Shown here: positions 48,150 to 59,698 of the stretch, piece after piece
How the letters are laid out: every line of letters starts with the position of its first letter
Position numbering within the stretch: position 1 is the first letter of the stretch
Assembly (NCBI RefSeq): GCF_021462225.1
Contig: NC_061808.1
Coordinates: 25,767,119-25,831,118 of the forward strand
Length of the DNA stretch: 64,000 bases
Direction of reading: 5' to 3'
From: Girardinichthys multiradiatus
Taxonomy: Eukaryota > Chordata > Actinopteri > Cyprinodontiformes > Goodeidae
Made by a program: the position numbers and the translations under genes
Notes under the pieces: model-generated
Seen by the model: the letters and a program-made list of their open reading frames with translations, nothing else
Told to the model about the DNA's origin: nothing
Databases searched by the model: none

Positions 48150-48510
48150 GAAATGGGTTGTGTGGACAGAAAGTATGAATGGGCAAGGGAGAGAGACTGA
48201 TTAAACTTTACTATGGACACCCAGTTTCCCAATGAAGACATTTATTTATATGAAAGAAACAAAAAAATAGAGATATTGAGGAAGAAGAAAAAAAACTATA
48301 TATATGAATATATTTATGTCTACATAAAGTTGGGAAAAATAAATGTTTTAATCAAAGGAATATTCCTTTACTGGTTCTGAAAAAGCATTTCTGTTGTACA
48401 TTTTGAAATGGGTGCAATACCACATGAAGTATAATGGTCAGATGTTTATTTTGTATTTATTTCTATTATAACCACTTTATTTGTAAATAAATAATGTGTA
48501 TTTATCATAA
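48150..48510 (+). promoter_or_regulatory. bmp2b: bmp2 3'UTR, AU-rich, with two poly(A) signals
   Basis: AATAAA occurs at 48338-48343 and again at 48486-48491. Between the stop codon and these lie several ATTTA words (near 48240, 48311, 48447). Vertebrate BMP2 mRNAs are known to carry a conserved AU-rich 3'UTR segment that controls their decay; the ATTTATTTATATGAAAG stretch at 48239 is the likely counterpart. No transcript end has been seen, so the limit at 48510 is an estimate. Confidence 0.6.
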
Positions 48511-49827
48511 AAAAACATGCAATTAGTCCAGTTTTCTAAGATCAGCACCAGCTGTATCTGGGAGGGGGACTGGAAGGTGAAGATTTGTGGCTGATGTGAA
48601 GATGACTTTAAATGCTGACTACCAAAATATAACACTACACTAATTGCAACTAAAGCAATGAAATGTTTTGGTAATCGTAATTGGAAACTAAAAGCAAAGA
48701 TCACTAGTGTAACAAGCTGCAATGTAGTGCAGGGTCACACGACAATTTTCATGCCCACAAATGTAATAGACTCCCATGGGAGGATTATAAAAACAGCCAA
48801 GCATGTTTTTACACATTACATGTCGATGCAAAGATTCCTGGGAACAATCTTCCAAGAGCTAGCTCCCATGTTTATTCTTCTCCAAACCAATATTATCAGA
48901 GGGAAAAAAGTGTAACTGCAGCGCTTCTGTGGAAGCTCTGACATGGTTTATTTACAGTAAGATCCGACATTGAAAGATTGCACACTGTGGTAAACAGGGG
49001 ACACCAACAAGTCCATACCAGGAGAGGACTTTACTGGCACTTTAGTTAATTAGGATAAACACATACCTGCTCCTGTCTATATGCAGCATAAGCTCAGACA
49101 AATTACCACAACAATGTCTGTCTTTCCTCTGATAGATTTGAATCAGGTTTTAATAAGTTTAAGCTTTTAAGGAAATAATATATTGTTTCACAGACAGGTT
49201 GAAGCACATAATGCACTGGAAGAGTAAGATACTCATGTTTTATATGAAGTATCTTACATTATAAGTCTAAATCCTAATACATTTTAGTGGGGATCTTTCC
49301 CTTACAATATTTGAGATACACAAAAAACAAATACACAATCCGAATGAAAGAGAACTGGTCAGAACTGCTCCAAATAAATCAGAGGAGATCATCTTGTGTT
49401 GCCATAACATCACATCAATTAAAAAGAGACAAAGGAGAAATCTAAAAGAGTTTTATGGAGGAAGAATGCATATAAGAGTGCATTAGAAAGAATTTCGAGG
49501 CATCACAGCACAGCTCAAAATACTTAAAATAGAATGGTTTAATGTGAAAGCACATTGGGACCAAGGAATGTTGGTTTTCAATCTCAGACACATGCATATG
49601 CTTGCATGGAAAACCAATGTGGTTGTTTTTTTAGTCATTTATTCAAGGATATTTATTCAAGGCTTTTTGTCTTCAGAAACAAATGTGCATTAAACAAAGA
49701 TACAATTGTTACTTATGTGGGAAACAAATGAAAACATTAAGAAGAAGCCCTAATGCTTCATAAAGGAGTTGTAAAGTTGCACAGTCTATATCAGCTCATG
49801 TGTCCTCAAAGTCGTCATGTCTATTGA
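48511..49827. other. bmp2 downstream flank, unique
   Basis: No gene or repeat recognised. AT-rich with short frames only. Confidence 0.5.
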
Positions 49828-51288
49828 ACCTTTCCACATGCTGACACTTTAAAATCATAAACCTTAGTGTATTTTATTGGGATTTGATGTGACAGACTAA
49901 CACAAAGTAGTGCATAACTGTGAAGTAAAAGGAAAATGATAGATGGCTTTCAAATTATTTTATGAATAAAAACCTGAAAAGTGTGGCGTGCGTTTACATT
50001 CAAAACCATTGAGCTATTACTTTGTAGAACCACATTTGCTGCAATTAAAAGCAGGTTAAGGTGTTTGGGGGTATGGTTCTACAAATATTGAACATCTCTA
50101 GGCCGAAATATTTACCCATTCGCCTTTGCCAAATGGCTCAAGCTCAGTATGATTAGATGGAGACATAAGTCATGCCATAGATTCACAATTTGATTTAGGT
50201 CTGGACTTTGACTGAACCATTCTAACACACAAATATGCGTTCATCAAAACCAGTCAATTGTAGCTCTGGTTGCATTTTTAGGGTAATTTTCCTCCTAGAA
50301 GGCGAACTTCTGCCTAGCCTCAAGTCTATTCCAGTCTCAGACAGGTAATTTTCCAGCATTGTCCTGCATTTGGCTTCACCCATCTCCCCATCAATTCTGA
50401 CCAGTTTCCTTGTCTCTGCTAAAGACAAGCATGCTGATAGCATGATGCTGCCACCACCATGTTTTATGGAGGGGATTGTTTGACCTGGTTGATTTGCAGT
50501 TTCCGTTTTCTACTGCATACAGCATTTTGCATGTTGGGCAAAAAAGTTAAATTTTGATCTCATCTGACTAGAGCACCTTCTTTAATATATTTATTGTGTT
50601 TCCTGAATTGCAGCAAGTATGGCTTTCTTCTTGGCAGTCTTCCATTATTATCTATTAACTAATGTTTGCCCTTCCCACAAATTTTCCCACCCGAGCTGTG
50701 GCTCTCTGCAGCTCATCCATAGTTAACATGGGCCTCCTGGCAGCTTCATTAATTAATTGTGTCCTTGCCCAGTATGTCAGGTTAGGTAAATGGTCATGTC
50801 TTGGTTGGTTTGATGATGTACAATACTGTTTCCATTTTTGGATGATAGATTGAACAGTGCTCTGTTCGAAGCTTTGGGGTATTGTGTTATAACCTATCCC
50901 TGCTTTATACCTGATGTGTTCATGGGCTTTATAATGCTGTTAGTTTACTAATGGTCATTAACAAACCTCTAAGGGGATCACAGAACAGCTGAATTTATAT
51001 AGAGATTGAATTACACACAAGTGGAATGGACTTATTTATCAGGTGATATCTGGAGGAATTTGGATGCACCGTATTTTTTAGGGCTGTCAGATTGAAGGAG
51101 ATGGAATACAAATATATGCTATTTTTCAGATTTTTAATTTGTTACAAAATGGCGAAAACCATTTCACCTTCCAGTTATAACCTATTTTGTTATTTATCCT
51201 ATGAAATCCTAATAAAATCCATAAAGATTCATGGTTGCAATGGGGAAAAAGGTTAAACAGGTGTGAATACTTTTGCGAGGCATTTTAA
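49828..51288 (-). mobile_element. Decayed Tc1-like element J
   Basis: Left part has AAATCATAAACCTTAGTGTA and GACTAACACAAAGTAGTGCA. The interior has GCATGATGCTGCCACCACCA (50439 on) and TCTCATCTGACTAGAGCACC (50557 on), both complements of conserved transposase segments. The right end has TGTGAATACTTTTGCGAGGC (51262 on). Gene remains are on the minus strand. It is the nearest mobile element 3' of bmp2, and one of the longer relics (about 1.46 kb). Confidence 0.8.
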
Positions 51289-54286
51289 CTATGTACCTGT
51301 TTTAATATATCATCTCAACATTGATACTCAAACCCATACCCCTTCGACGTTTCAAATTAATTTGTTTTTTACTTGTTTTTGTTCTATCTTCCATCTTCAC
51401 CCCCTCTTGGTACCATCTGGTGTCAATTTTTTCTTTGTAGATCCCACCATACCACAACACTACACATGAGCTACACATACATCCCCCAGTAGTAGTCCTA
51501 TTTTAATGGATTTAGGAGGAAGTACATTTGCTGGCACACTTAGCAAAAAATCAACACTGAAAATCTAAACTCCACAACAGTTCCTGCCACAAATGCCAGC
51601 AATAATGTCAAGAGTGGGATGTGGGGATTTCTTGAGTTAAAAAAGTGTTACATTTTGTGGCTTTATAGTTCAAGTCCATAAAGCTTTCATTGGGTTGGGT
51701 GGAAATACTGCTCCCAGAGTGGGCGACACATGGGCAGCACTCCCAAAACTCCACTTCTGCACCCCATCCCAGCTGAACTGGGTTCCAGTTGTACTAAAAC
51801 GCGGCCACTGTTTCACCATCTACTGGGGTTTCTCATTTTTAAAACCCTGTTAGTATCAGAAAGCTCCTAGGAGACCACTTCTAAACTTCTCACTAAGGAG
51901 TGGGGGTCAGAGGTCAAAGTAATAAGGACCAATTATCTCCACCCATTCTGACTGACTTCAAGGCTCATCACGTCATCATGGTCTAGTGGCTTCGAGTGTG
52001 GTCAGCCACTGGATTGAATTGAGAACGTGTTTGTTTTTTACAATCCATTCGTTTTATCCTGCTTAGAAACAATCCTTACTTTAGCACCATTTCACCAGAG
52101 ATAATGATTCATGGTCGAGTTAAAAAACACAGCAGTTAGTTTGTGTATTTAGCAAGTTTCTCTTCACCTGCTGCACAGACATGGACAAAGGCACTTTTAG
52201 AAAACCGATTCTTTTTTCCTTCCTTCACTGCAAACATCTGGCAAATCAGTTAAAGGTGTCCTTCACTGTCTTTGTTTACACACTAACGCACAACAGAGCA
52301 GCCACACAACTGATGTACATAACACTAGGAGCTGGGGCCCACTAGAATGGCAGGGCTTGTTCATTTTGTTTGTTGAACAGCAAACCTCACCATCTGCAGT
52401 TACAAACAACCTGAATCTTAAGGGTTATAAAATCAGATTTCCAGATTTCTGGCTGGCCCAGAATTGGAAAATATGTGGCTGTGCTGCGCATCTTTGATGA
52501 AAAAGAGGGCTTGTGAGATCTCAGCGGGCTCTGTGCCAAAGTGGGAGATGAAAATTAGGAGAAAGCTGCCACTTTACAGTCTTTTCTAAGTTTGGATCTT
52601 TTCTTCTTTATATGCAGAACACACTAATTTTAGAGGTGGTGTACATGGTGTTTCTGTATTCCGAGAACAGCCAGCAAGATGACGTCCGACATAGCTAAGG
52701 CTGTGGCATCTGTGCAGCAGCTATGAACACATCAAACAAACGGGCGTCCACAGTTTCTGGAGCAGAGCAAAGATGGAAATTACTTTTCCAGAATGACTGC
52801 ATGGTTGATAGTGCTTTTACATTTATACACTTATTGCCTTTCATTTTTTTTTTCTAAATGTGTGTTTCTACCAGCACGTGAGAACTAAAACATATCTCTA
52901 AGAATGGCTCAAAAATGGATCATTTCAATCTCATAAATAAAAGTAATTTCCCATTGTTAAAACATTACCACTGTATCATTGCATTAGTCATAAACCTAGA
53001 AGTAAACTATGTTCTGGGACTGCTACTTCTGCAAGAGCTAATCATCCATGCAATTAGAGAGCAAAATGCCGTAATCATTCCTCTCGGTTACATAGTTTTA
53101 TAGAATAATTTGGTATAAGCACGTGAATTATCAAATAATTTCTTAGACCAGAACCTTTTTTATCTATAGATGATCAAGAGTATCAGAATATCCTTTACTC
53201 TTATTTATGGCCTTAGCCATTCATATCCCATTGCCTTCACATGGTTTTTGGTACTCTGCATTCAGTAAAATGGTAAAGGTTTATTAAAATCAAAGTTAAT
53301 AGTGATATATTTAGATCTACCAAAAAGATATTTCAACTAGTTCAATTACTTTAACTCTATAATCAAAGGAATGGAGTTCAAGATACATACTTTGGACTTT
53401 GAGACCTGACACTTTGGCACACATGATATGGAAAGATTTCCATATGGCACACATGTGGACAAAGAGGCTCGAGAATGGATTTGCCTGTAGACACTGACCC
53501 TAGATCAGTGTAGCGTTTTTGCCACTCATGGTTACAGATAGGTTTGGAGTGCAGGGTAAACCCGACAGATCCTGGAACTTTGCCGTAGGGCGTCTCCTAC
53601 ACACCGAGCTTGAAAGAGTTTTTGTGGTTACGCGAGCAGCCTCCATCTTTGTAAGAGGAAGTAAATAGATCAGTCAAAGGGAGCAGCATGACATCCCCCG
53701 GCATGCCTGTTAAATAAATGTCAATCTCAGACACTGTAAATCTCATGCATCGCCACAGTTACAACATCAAAACTGCGTTTGCATTTAAAGCTGCCAATGT
53801 AAGGAGAGCTGTAAACAAGGACCAGGAAAAATTTACTGTATCACTCATATGCAAAGAATTTATATGCATTTTTATAGAGACGTTCTTTGGCTTTTTTTGG
53901 CTATAGGACATTATATTAAGCCTCTTTCAACAAGTGCAGTTCACCAATACAACAGTGATGCTGTTGTCACACCACTGAATCCTCAGTGCCATCTTGTTGT
54001 GTTTAGGCACACACTGGCATATTGCTATCCCAGTTTATGCTATGTTTGCACAACCAAAGAGAAACAGTGTGGGCTTACTGAAAACATCTTTTTTAAGGCA
54101 CAACCAATGGGTACAAAAAAAAAAGCTTAGGACAGAGTATGCAATCAGTCTCTCTTCTTGATCTTGGCTACTGAAAGCCTGCTTGTTTTAGATGTTCAGA
54201 AGTTTTGGGCAAATTTATATGGTTCCAATGTGCATAGAGAGGGTTAGAATGTAAGTAGGTTGGGACTTCATCAACACTTGTAGTAT
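51289..54286. other. Unique non-coding interval, candidate conserved elements
   Basis: No mobile element recognised for about 3 kb. 52840-53105 and 53720-53900 look non-repetitive and carry words such as CCACTGTATCATTGCATTAG, TCATCCATGCAATTAGAGAG and TCACTCATATGCAAAG, suggesting regulatory DNA. The open frames here (60-93 codons) match nothing I know. Confidence 0.45.
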
Positions 54287-57200
54287 TAAGAAATTCAATT
54301 CAATTCAGTTTTATTTATATAGCACCAATTCACAACACATGTTATCTCAAGGCACTTCACAAAAGTCAGCTACATACATTCCTATTAATCCTAACCATTG
54401 AACAGTGCAGTCAGAGTTAGTTATTTATTCAAATTGGATAAAAAGTTTTTCTGTCTAAGGAAACCAAGCAGATTGCATCCAGTCAGTGACTTGCAGCATT
54501 CACTCCTCCCAGATGAGCTTGTAGAGACAGTGGACAGTCACTGGCGTTGACTTTGCAGCAATCCCTCATACTGAGAATGCATGTAGTGACAGCGGAGAGG
54601 AAAAATTCCCTTTTAACAGGAAGAAACCTCCAGCAGAAAAAGGCTCAGTGTGAGCGGCCATCTGCCACGACTGACTGGGGGTTTGAGAGAACAGAGCAGA
54701 GACACAAAGAGAACAAAGGAGCACTGATCCAGGAGTACTTTCTATGGGAAGGAAAAGTAAATGTTAATGGATGTAGCTCCTTTAGTCGTTTCACCTAGAA
54801 AGAAAGAACAGATCAACTCTGAGCCAGTTTTCAAGGTTAGAGTCTGAAAGAGAGCACATACAGTTAGTTACAGTTAAGCTCAGTCAATTGCCATGTCTAG
54901 GAGAGAGAAAGAGTTAAACACTAAAAGACAGGGCTATGTGGATCATTGGTAGAGGGTGAGCATTACGTTGTTGCCAGCAGTAGCTCGGACGATTCCCCTC
55001 TCCAGAAAGGTGTCACAGGTAGACACAGAGCCAGGCCAGGTGTAGCTTCTAGGAAGAGAAAAGAGAGAACAAAAAGTTAAAAACTGACATAACAGCAAAT
55101 AATGCAAAATTGGAGAGTAGTGTGAGAATGTAGCGGAGAGGGTGAAAGTGGTCATTATTTCCTCCAGCAGCCTAAGCCTATAGCAGCATAACTACACAGA
55201 TAGTTTCAGTTCAGATTATTTAGTTAAACGGCACTTATTTACAACAATGTCGTCACAAGGCACCCCACAAAGGGTCCCACTGATGGTCATTGTTATACTA
55301 AAAACCACAAGGATTGGGAAACCTCCCTCTGTCAGACTGATTATAACCATTGGAAAAGAGAAGGGGTCATACATGTAGCAGAAATGGAGGGTGTGTTTGC
55401 ACATCAACCATAACTGAGCCGGTTTAGGCTAAACCTGACTCCCCCTTACTCCAACCAACAGGGAGGGAGGAAGGCTCCCTTCCTGATAACCTAAGCCACT
55501 CTAACTATAAGCTTTATCAAAAAGGAAAGTTTTAAGCCTAGCCTTAAAAGTAGACAGGGTGTCTGCCTCACGGACCAAAACCGGGAGCTGGTTCCACAGG
55601 AGAGGAGCCTGATAACTAAAGGATCTGCCTCCCATTCTACTTCTAGAGACTCTAGGAACCACCAGTAAACCTGCAGTCTGAGAACGAAGTGGCCTGTTAG
55701 GAACATATGGAACAATCAGATCTCTGATGTATGATGGAGCTAGATCATTAAGGGCTTTATATGTGAGGAGGAGAATTTTAAATTCTATTCTGGATATAAC
55801 AGGGAGCCAATGAAGGGAAGCTAAAATAGGAGAAATATGATCTCTCTTTTTAATTTTCATCAGAACTCTTGCTGCAGCATTTTAGATCAGCTGAAGGCTT
55901 TTAACTGCATTTTGTGGACATCCTGATAGTAGAGAATTACAATAGTCCAGCCTTGAAGTAACAAATGCATGGACTAGTTTTTCAGCGTCACTCCTGGACA
56001 GAATATTTCTAATTTTGGCAATGTTCCAGAGGTGAAAGCAGGAAAAAGTCTTCAAACAGGTCATTGCTGTGTAAATGCTCACACATTTGATTAGCAACTA
56101 TTTTCTCAAGAATTTTAGATAAGAATGGAAGATTGGATATAGGTCTGTAATTTTTCAAGTCATCTCCATCAAGCGAAGGTTTCTTAAGTAAAGGTTTAAT
56201 TACAGCTAACTTACAAGCCTGTGGTACATATCCATTTACTAAAGATAGATTAATCATATCTAAAATGGGGATGGTAATCAAAGGGAACACTTCCTTAAAT
56301 AATTTGGTTGGGATTGGGTCTAACATACAAGTTGAAGGTTTAGATGAAGCTAATATTTCTCATAACTCAGGAAGCTTCACAGGATCAAAACAGTCCAAAC
56401 ACAAATCAGGTTCTGCAGTTATTTCTAATGTTGTCTCACTTGCTGAGGATGAAGTAATCATCTTCGGGAGTATGTCAAAGATTTTGTTTTTAGTCAGTCA
56501 GTCATTTTCTACCACTTATTCCATAATGGGTCACAGGGAAGCTGGTGCCTATCTCCAGCAGTCTATGGGCAAGAGGCAGGGTACACCCTGGACAGATTGC
56601 CAGTCTATCGCAGGGCAACACACAAACAACCATGCACACACTCATTCATACACCTAAGGGCAATTTAGAGTGACCAATTAACCTAACAGGCATGTCTTTG
56701 GACTGTGGGAGGAAGCCGGAGTACCCGGTGAGAACCCATGCATGCACGGGGAGAACATGCAAACTCCATGCAGAAAGAGCCCCAGCTGGGAATTGAACCT
56801 AGGACCTTCTTGTTGCAAGGCAACAGTGCTACCAACTGCACCACCGTGCAGCCCGATTTTGTTTTTAACAGAATCAATTTTATTTAAGAAGAATCCCATA
56901 AAGTCATGACTGCTAAAAGCTAAGGGAATGGATGGCTCAACAGAGCTATGACTCGGGGGTTTAGCAACTGTACTAAAGAGAAACCTAGGATTATTCTTGT
57001 TATCTTCTATTTATGATGAGAAATAAGCTGTTCTGGCTTGGGGAAGTGTCTTTTAATACAATAGTAGTCTATTTTTCCAGATTAAGTAGGAATCCTCTAG
57101 GTGTGAAGAGCGCCATTTTCTCTCCAATTTTCTAACATTGTGCTTTAAAGTATGCAGCTCTGAATTAAACCAAGGAGCTAGCCTCCTATGAATGATTACC

Positions 57201-57770
57201 TTCTTTTTCAAGGGGGCTGCATTGTCTAATGCATCACGCAATGATGAAGAAACACTATGAACAAAATAATCAATTTATGAAGGGGCAGAAACAGAATTAT
57301 TGCCCTCCACTGTGCTTTTCAGTGATAATGAGGAAATTAAAAGTGGAACAGATTCTTTAAAGGTTGTTACAGCATCGCCTGATAATGATCTACTATAATG
57401 AAATTTTCTTTCGCGTGTGGAGTACTTGGTTAAATTAAACTCAAAGGTTATGAAGAAATGGTCAGACAGGACAGGGTTATGAGAAAATATTGTTATGTCT
57501 TTACACTCAATGCCATATGTCAGCACAAGGTCCAGAGAATGAAGACAAAGGTGGGTAGGTTTGTTAATGTTTTGAGCAAAGCCAGTTGAGTCTAAGATAG
57601 CATTAAACGCTATATTTAGGCTATCACTTTCAGTGTCAATATGAATGTTAAAATCCCCCACTATAATAACTTTATCTGTATTTAACACTAAATCAGATAA
57701 GAAACACAGCTTGGTAAGCATACTTATGCTTTTTAGCTTGTAGCATTATTGGAAGGCCTTGAAGGACGAT
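54287..57770 (-). pseudogene. L2/CR1-type LINE retrotransposon, internally deleted
   Basis: Read on the minus strand. The endonuclease part (57721-57275) shows KVIIVGDFNIHIDTESD, HSLDLVLTYGIE and VLSDHFFITFEF. A linker follows (57241-57053). Reverse transcriptase starts near 56340 (DPIPTKLFKE, then LKNYRPISNLPFLSKILEKI) but breaks off at about 56040. The middle, including the catalytic YxDD region, is gone. The C-terminal part is present: HAFVTSRLDYCNSLLSG, then ISPILASLHWLPV and KILLLTYKALNDLAPSYI (56097-55501). Below 55500 is the 3'UTR, ending at 54290 in the complement of (ATTGA)n. A SINE sits at 56493-56854. The pattern fits the L2/CR1/Rex1 group; the exact clade is uncertain. Not active. 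Confidence 0.85.
56493..56854 (-). mobile_element. tRNA-derived SINE with perfect 13-bp target duplication
   Basis: The minus strand begins GGGCTGCACGGTGGTGCAGT. A box A-like stretch lies at 56827-56844 (TGGTGCAGTTGGTAG read on the minus strand) and a box B-like GGTTCAATTCC at 56789-56799, as in a tRNA-derived polymerase III promoter. The body (TTTGGACTGTGGGAGGAAGC, GATTGCCAGTCTATCGCAGG on the + strand) is widely known in fish. GATTTTGTTTTTA flanks it exactly at 56480-56492 and 56855-56867. It is inserted in the minus-strand LINE. Confidence 0.9.
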
Positions 57771-58188
57771 CCTGATAAGGGTCACACATGTTCAGTAAAT
57801 TAAATTTTGTTTTTTGTAGGTTTTTTTTCTATAACCCACACCATCCCTTATAGATGTTTTCTTGCTCTTTCTGACTATTCAAATTTAGCATTTAGCTTTT
57901 AGCCTCTTCTAGCTTCTAGCCTGTTTGCTGATGCTTTTAAACACCTCTACTTGCAAATGTGTAAAAAAAAAACAAACTGCAAGTTTGACGGGTTATTCTT
58001 AAAAATATTACGATTGGTTAATTCTTCAGTGATTCACTTAATAATCTGTCAATAATTTTTTTTCCCAGTATACTACAGCCGAAACATATTTTGTAGCCTT
58101 TTCGTTTCTTTAATCAAACTGAACATTCCTGGTTTTGGATCGGTTAGGATTACCAAAAATATCTGTATTTTCCAATGTATCTTTCAAT
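57771..58188. other. Non-coding interval between LINE and Tc1 relic
   Basis: AT-rich. May include a little 5' sequence of the LINE, but nothing definite is recognised. Confidence 0.4.
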
Positions 58189-58424
58189 TGTCAAAATGCC
58201 TGCAGGAGGATGTTTAGAAATTTCTCTATTACTTTATTTAAATCTAAACGTTTACAAGTGTTTCCTTAGTATTTGGTAAAATATTCTCTTAAACTGTATG
58301 ACAAATGTTTTGGGTATCCTTCCACAACCTTCTCACGAAGGCTTACTAGAATTTAGGCATTTTTATCCTGAAAGAACTGGTGTAACTGAGTCAGGTTTGA
58401 AAAAGCCTTGCTCACACACACACA

Positions 58425-58465
<41 letters not shown>

Positions 58466-59070
58466 TTTTTAGCTCAGTCCATAAAATTTTATGGGACTGA
58501 GATCAGATCTTTGTGATGACCGCACCAAAACACTGACTTTGTTGTCCTTAAGCCACTTTGTAAATCATTGGCAACTAATTTGACAGTAAGATTAGGGTCA
58601 TTGTCCATTTAGACGTCATTTGCACCCAAGCTTTAACTTCCTGGCTGATGTCTTGAGATCCTACTTCTATTTTGAACATAATGTTCTTTCCTCATAATGC
58701 CATCTATATTGGGAAGTGCACCAGTCCCAACTGCAGCAAAACACCAATGCAACATAATGCTACCAACCCTATATTTTACACTTCAGATGGTGCTCTCAGG
58801 TGTGTAAACTTACCTTTTTGTCCAACAAAATTAATTATGGCCTTTATGGCCAAACAATTTAATCTTTTCCATCAGAGCATCGGACATGTTTCCAAAACTT
58901 AGGGTATTTGTCCCCGAGTGCATTTGAAAACTGTCATCTGTTTTGGTTTTTTTTTGACTTTTTTGTAGTAATGGATTATTCCTCACTGAATGGTCTTTTT
59001 GCAAATATCATTTCACTGAAGAAAATGATTCATCTCAGAAAATGAATCTTATATATTGTATAGATTGATT
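58189..59070 (-). mobile_element. Decayed Tc1-like element M with (CA)n inside
   Basis: GAACTGGTGTAACTGAGTCA, TTTTATGGGACTGAGATCAG, TTGTTGTCCTTAAGCCACTT, GGGTCATTGTCCATTTAGAC and CAAGCTTTAACTTCCTGGCT follow the order of the non-coding strand of a Tc1 transposase gene well known from fish genomes. A CA microsatellite (58413-58462) sits within the former coding region. Terminal repeats are not clear, so the edges are approximate. Confidence 0.75.
58413..58462. repeat. (CA)n microsatellite inside Tc1 relic M
   Basis: A CA run with one CAAA interruption near 58428, in what was once transposase coding sequence. Confidence 0.95.
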
Positions 59071-59214
59071 ATGCAAAGATTAAAATATTTCAAGCCCTTA
59101 TTGCTTGTAATGTTTAGAAGTATGGTTTGTAGATAACAAAAAAAACAAAAAGTAGTTTCTCAGAACATTCTAAAATAATAATAAGTTAAAAAAAACAAAA
59201 TATTTTAAAGAGAA

Positions 59215-59696
59215 CTGTCAGGCTTTTGAAAAGTATGTTAATTTCTATGCACTCAGTATTTGGTTGGAGCTCCTTATGCATAAATTACTTCATCAATGAA
59301 GCGTGACATGGAGGTGATCAGCCTGTGGCTCTGCTGAAGTGTAAGGGAAGCCCAAATTGCTTTGAAAGCAGCTCTTTGGTCATCTGCATTGCTGGATCTA
59401 GTGTCTCTTATCTTCACCCTTAGCTGATTTTGGTGAGGCATCATGTGCCATTTCAGGTGACTACCTCTTGAAGTTCATCAACAGAATGCCAAGAGTGTGC
59501 AGAGCAGTAATCAAAGCAAAAGGTGGCTACTTTGAAGAACCTAGAATATAAGACATATTTTCAGTTGTTTCACACTTTTTTGTTCAGTATACAATTCCAC
59601 ATGTATTAATTCATAGTTTTGATGTCTTCAGTGTGAAGCTACAATATTCATTGTCATGAAAACAAAAACAACTCTTTGAATGAGAAGGTGTGTATA
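59215..59696. mobile_element. Short Tc1-like relic N, cut by the DD34E Tc1
   Basis: The left part (TATTTGGTTGGAGCTCCTTA, then CTAGTGTCTCTTATCTTCAC) is shared in style with relic K. The right part (TGTATTAATTCATAGTTTTG, TTTGAATGAGAAGGTGTGT) is the inner and outer end of the same family. Only about 480 bp remain, so the interior is deleted. The last bases of its right end are interrupted by the insertion at 59699. Confidence 0.65.
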
Positions 59697-59698
59697 TA

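Noticed and set aside
56789..56844. A true tRNA gene on the minus strand
   Set aside because: Only box A- and box B-like motifs are present, with no complete cloverleaf, and the sequence continues into the SINE body.
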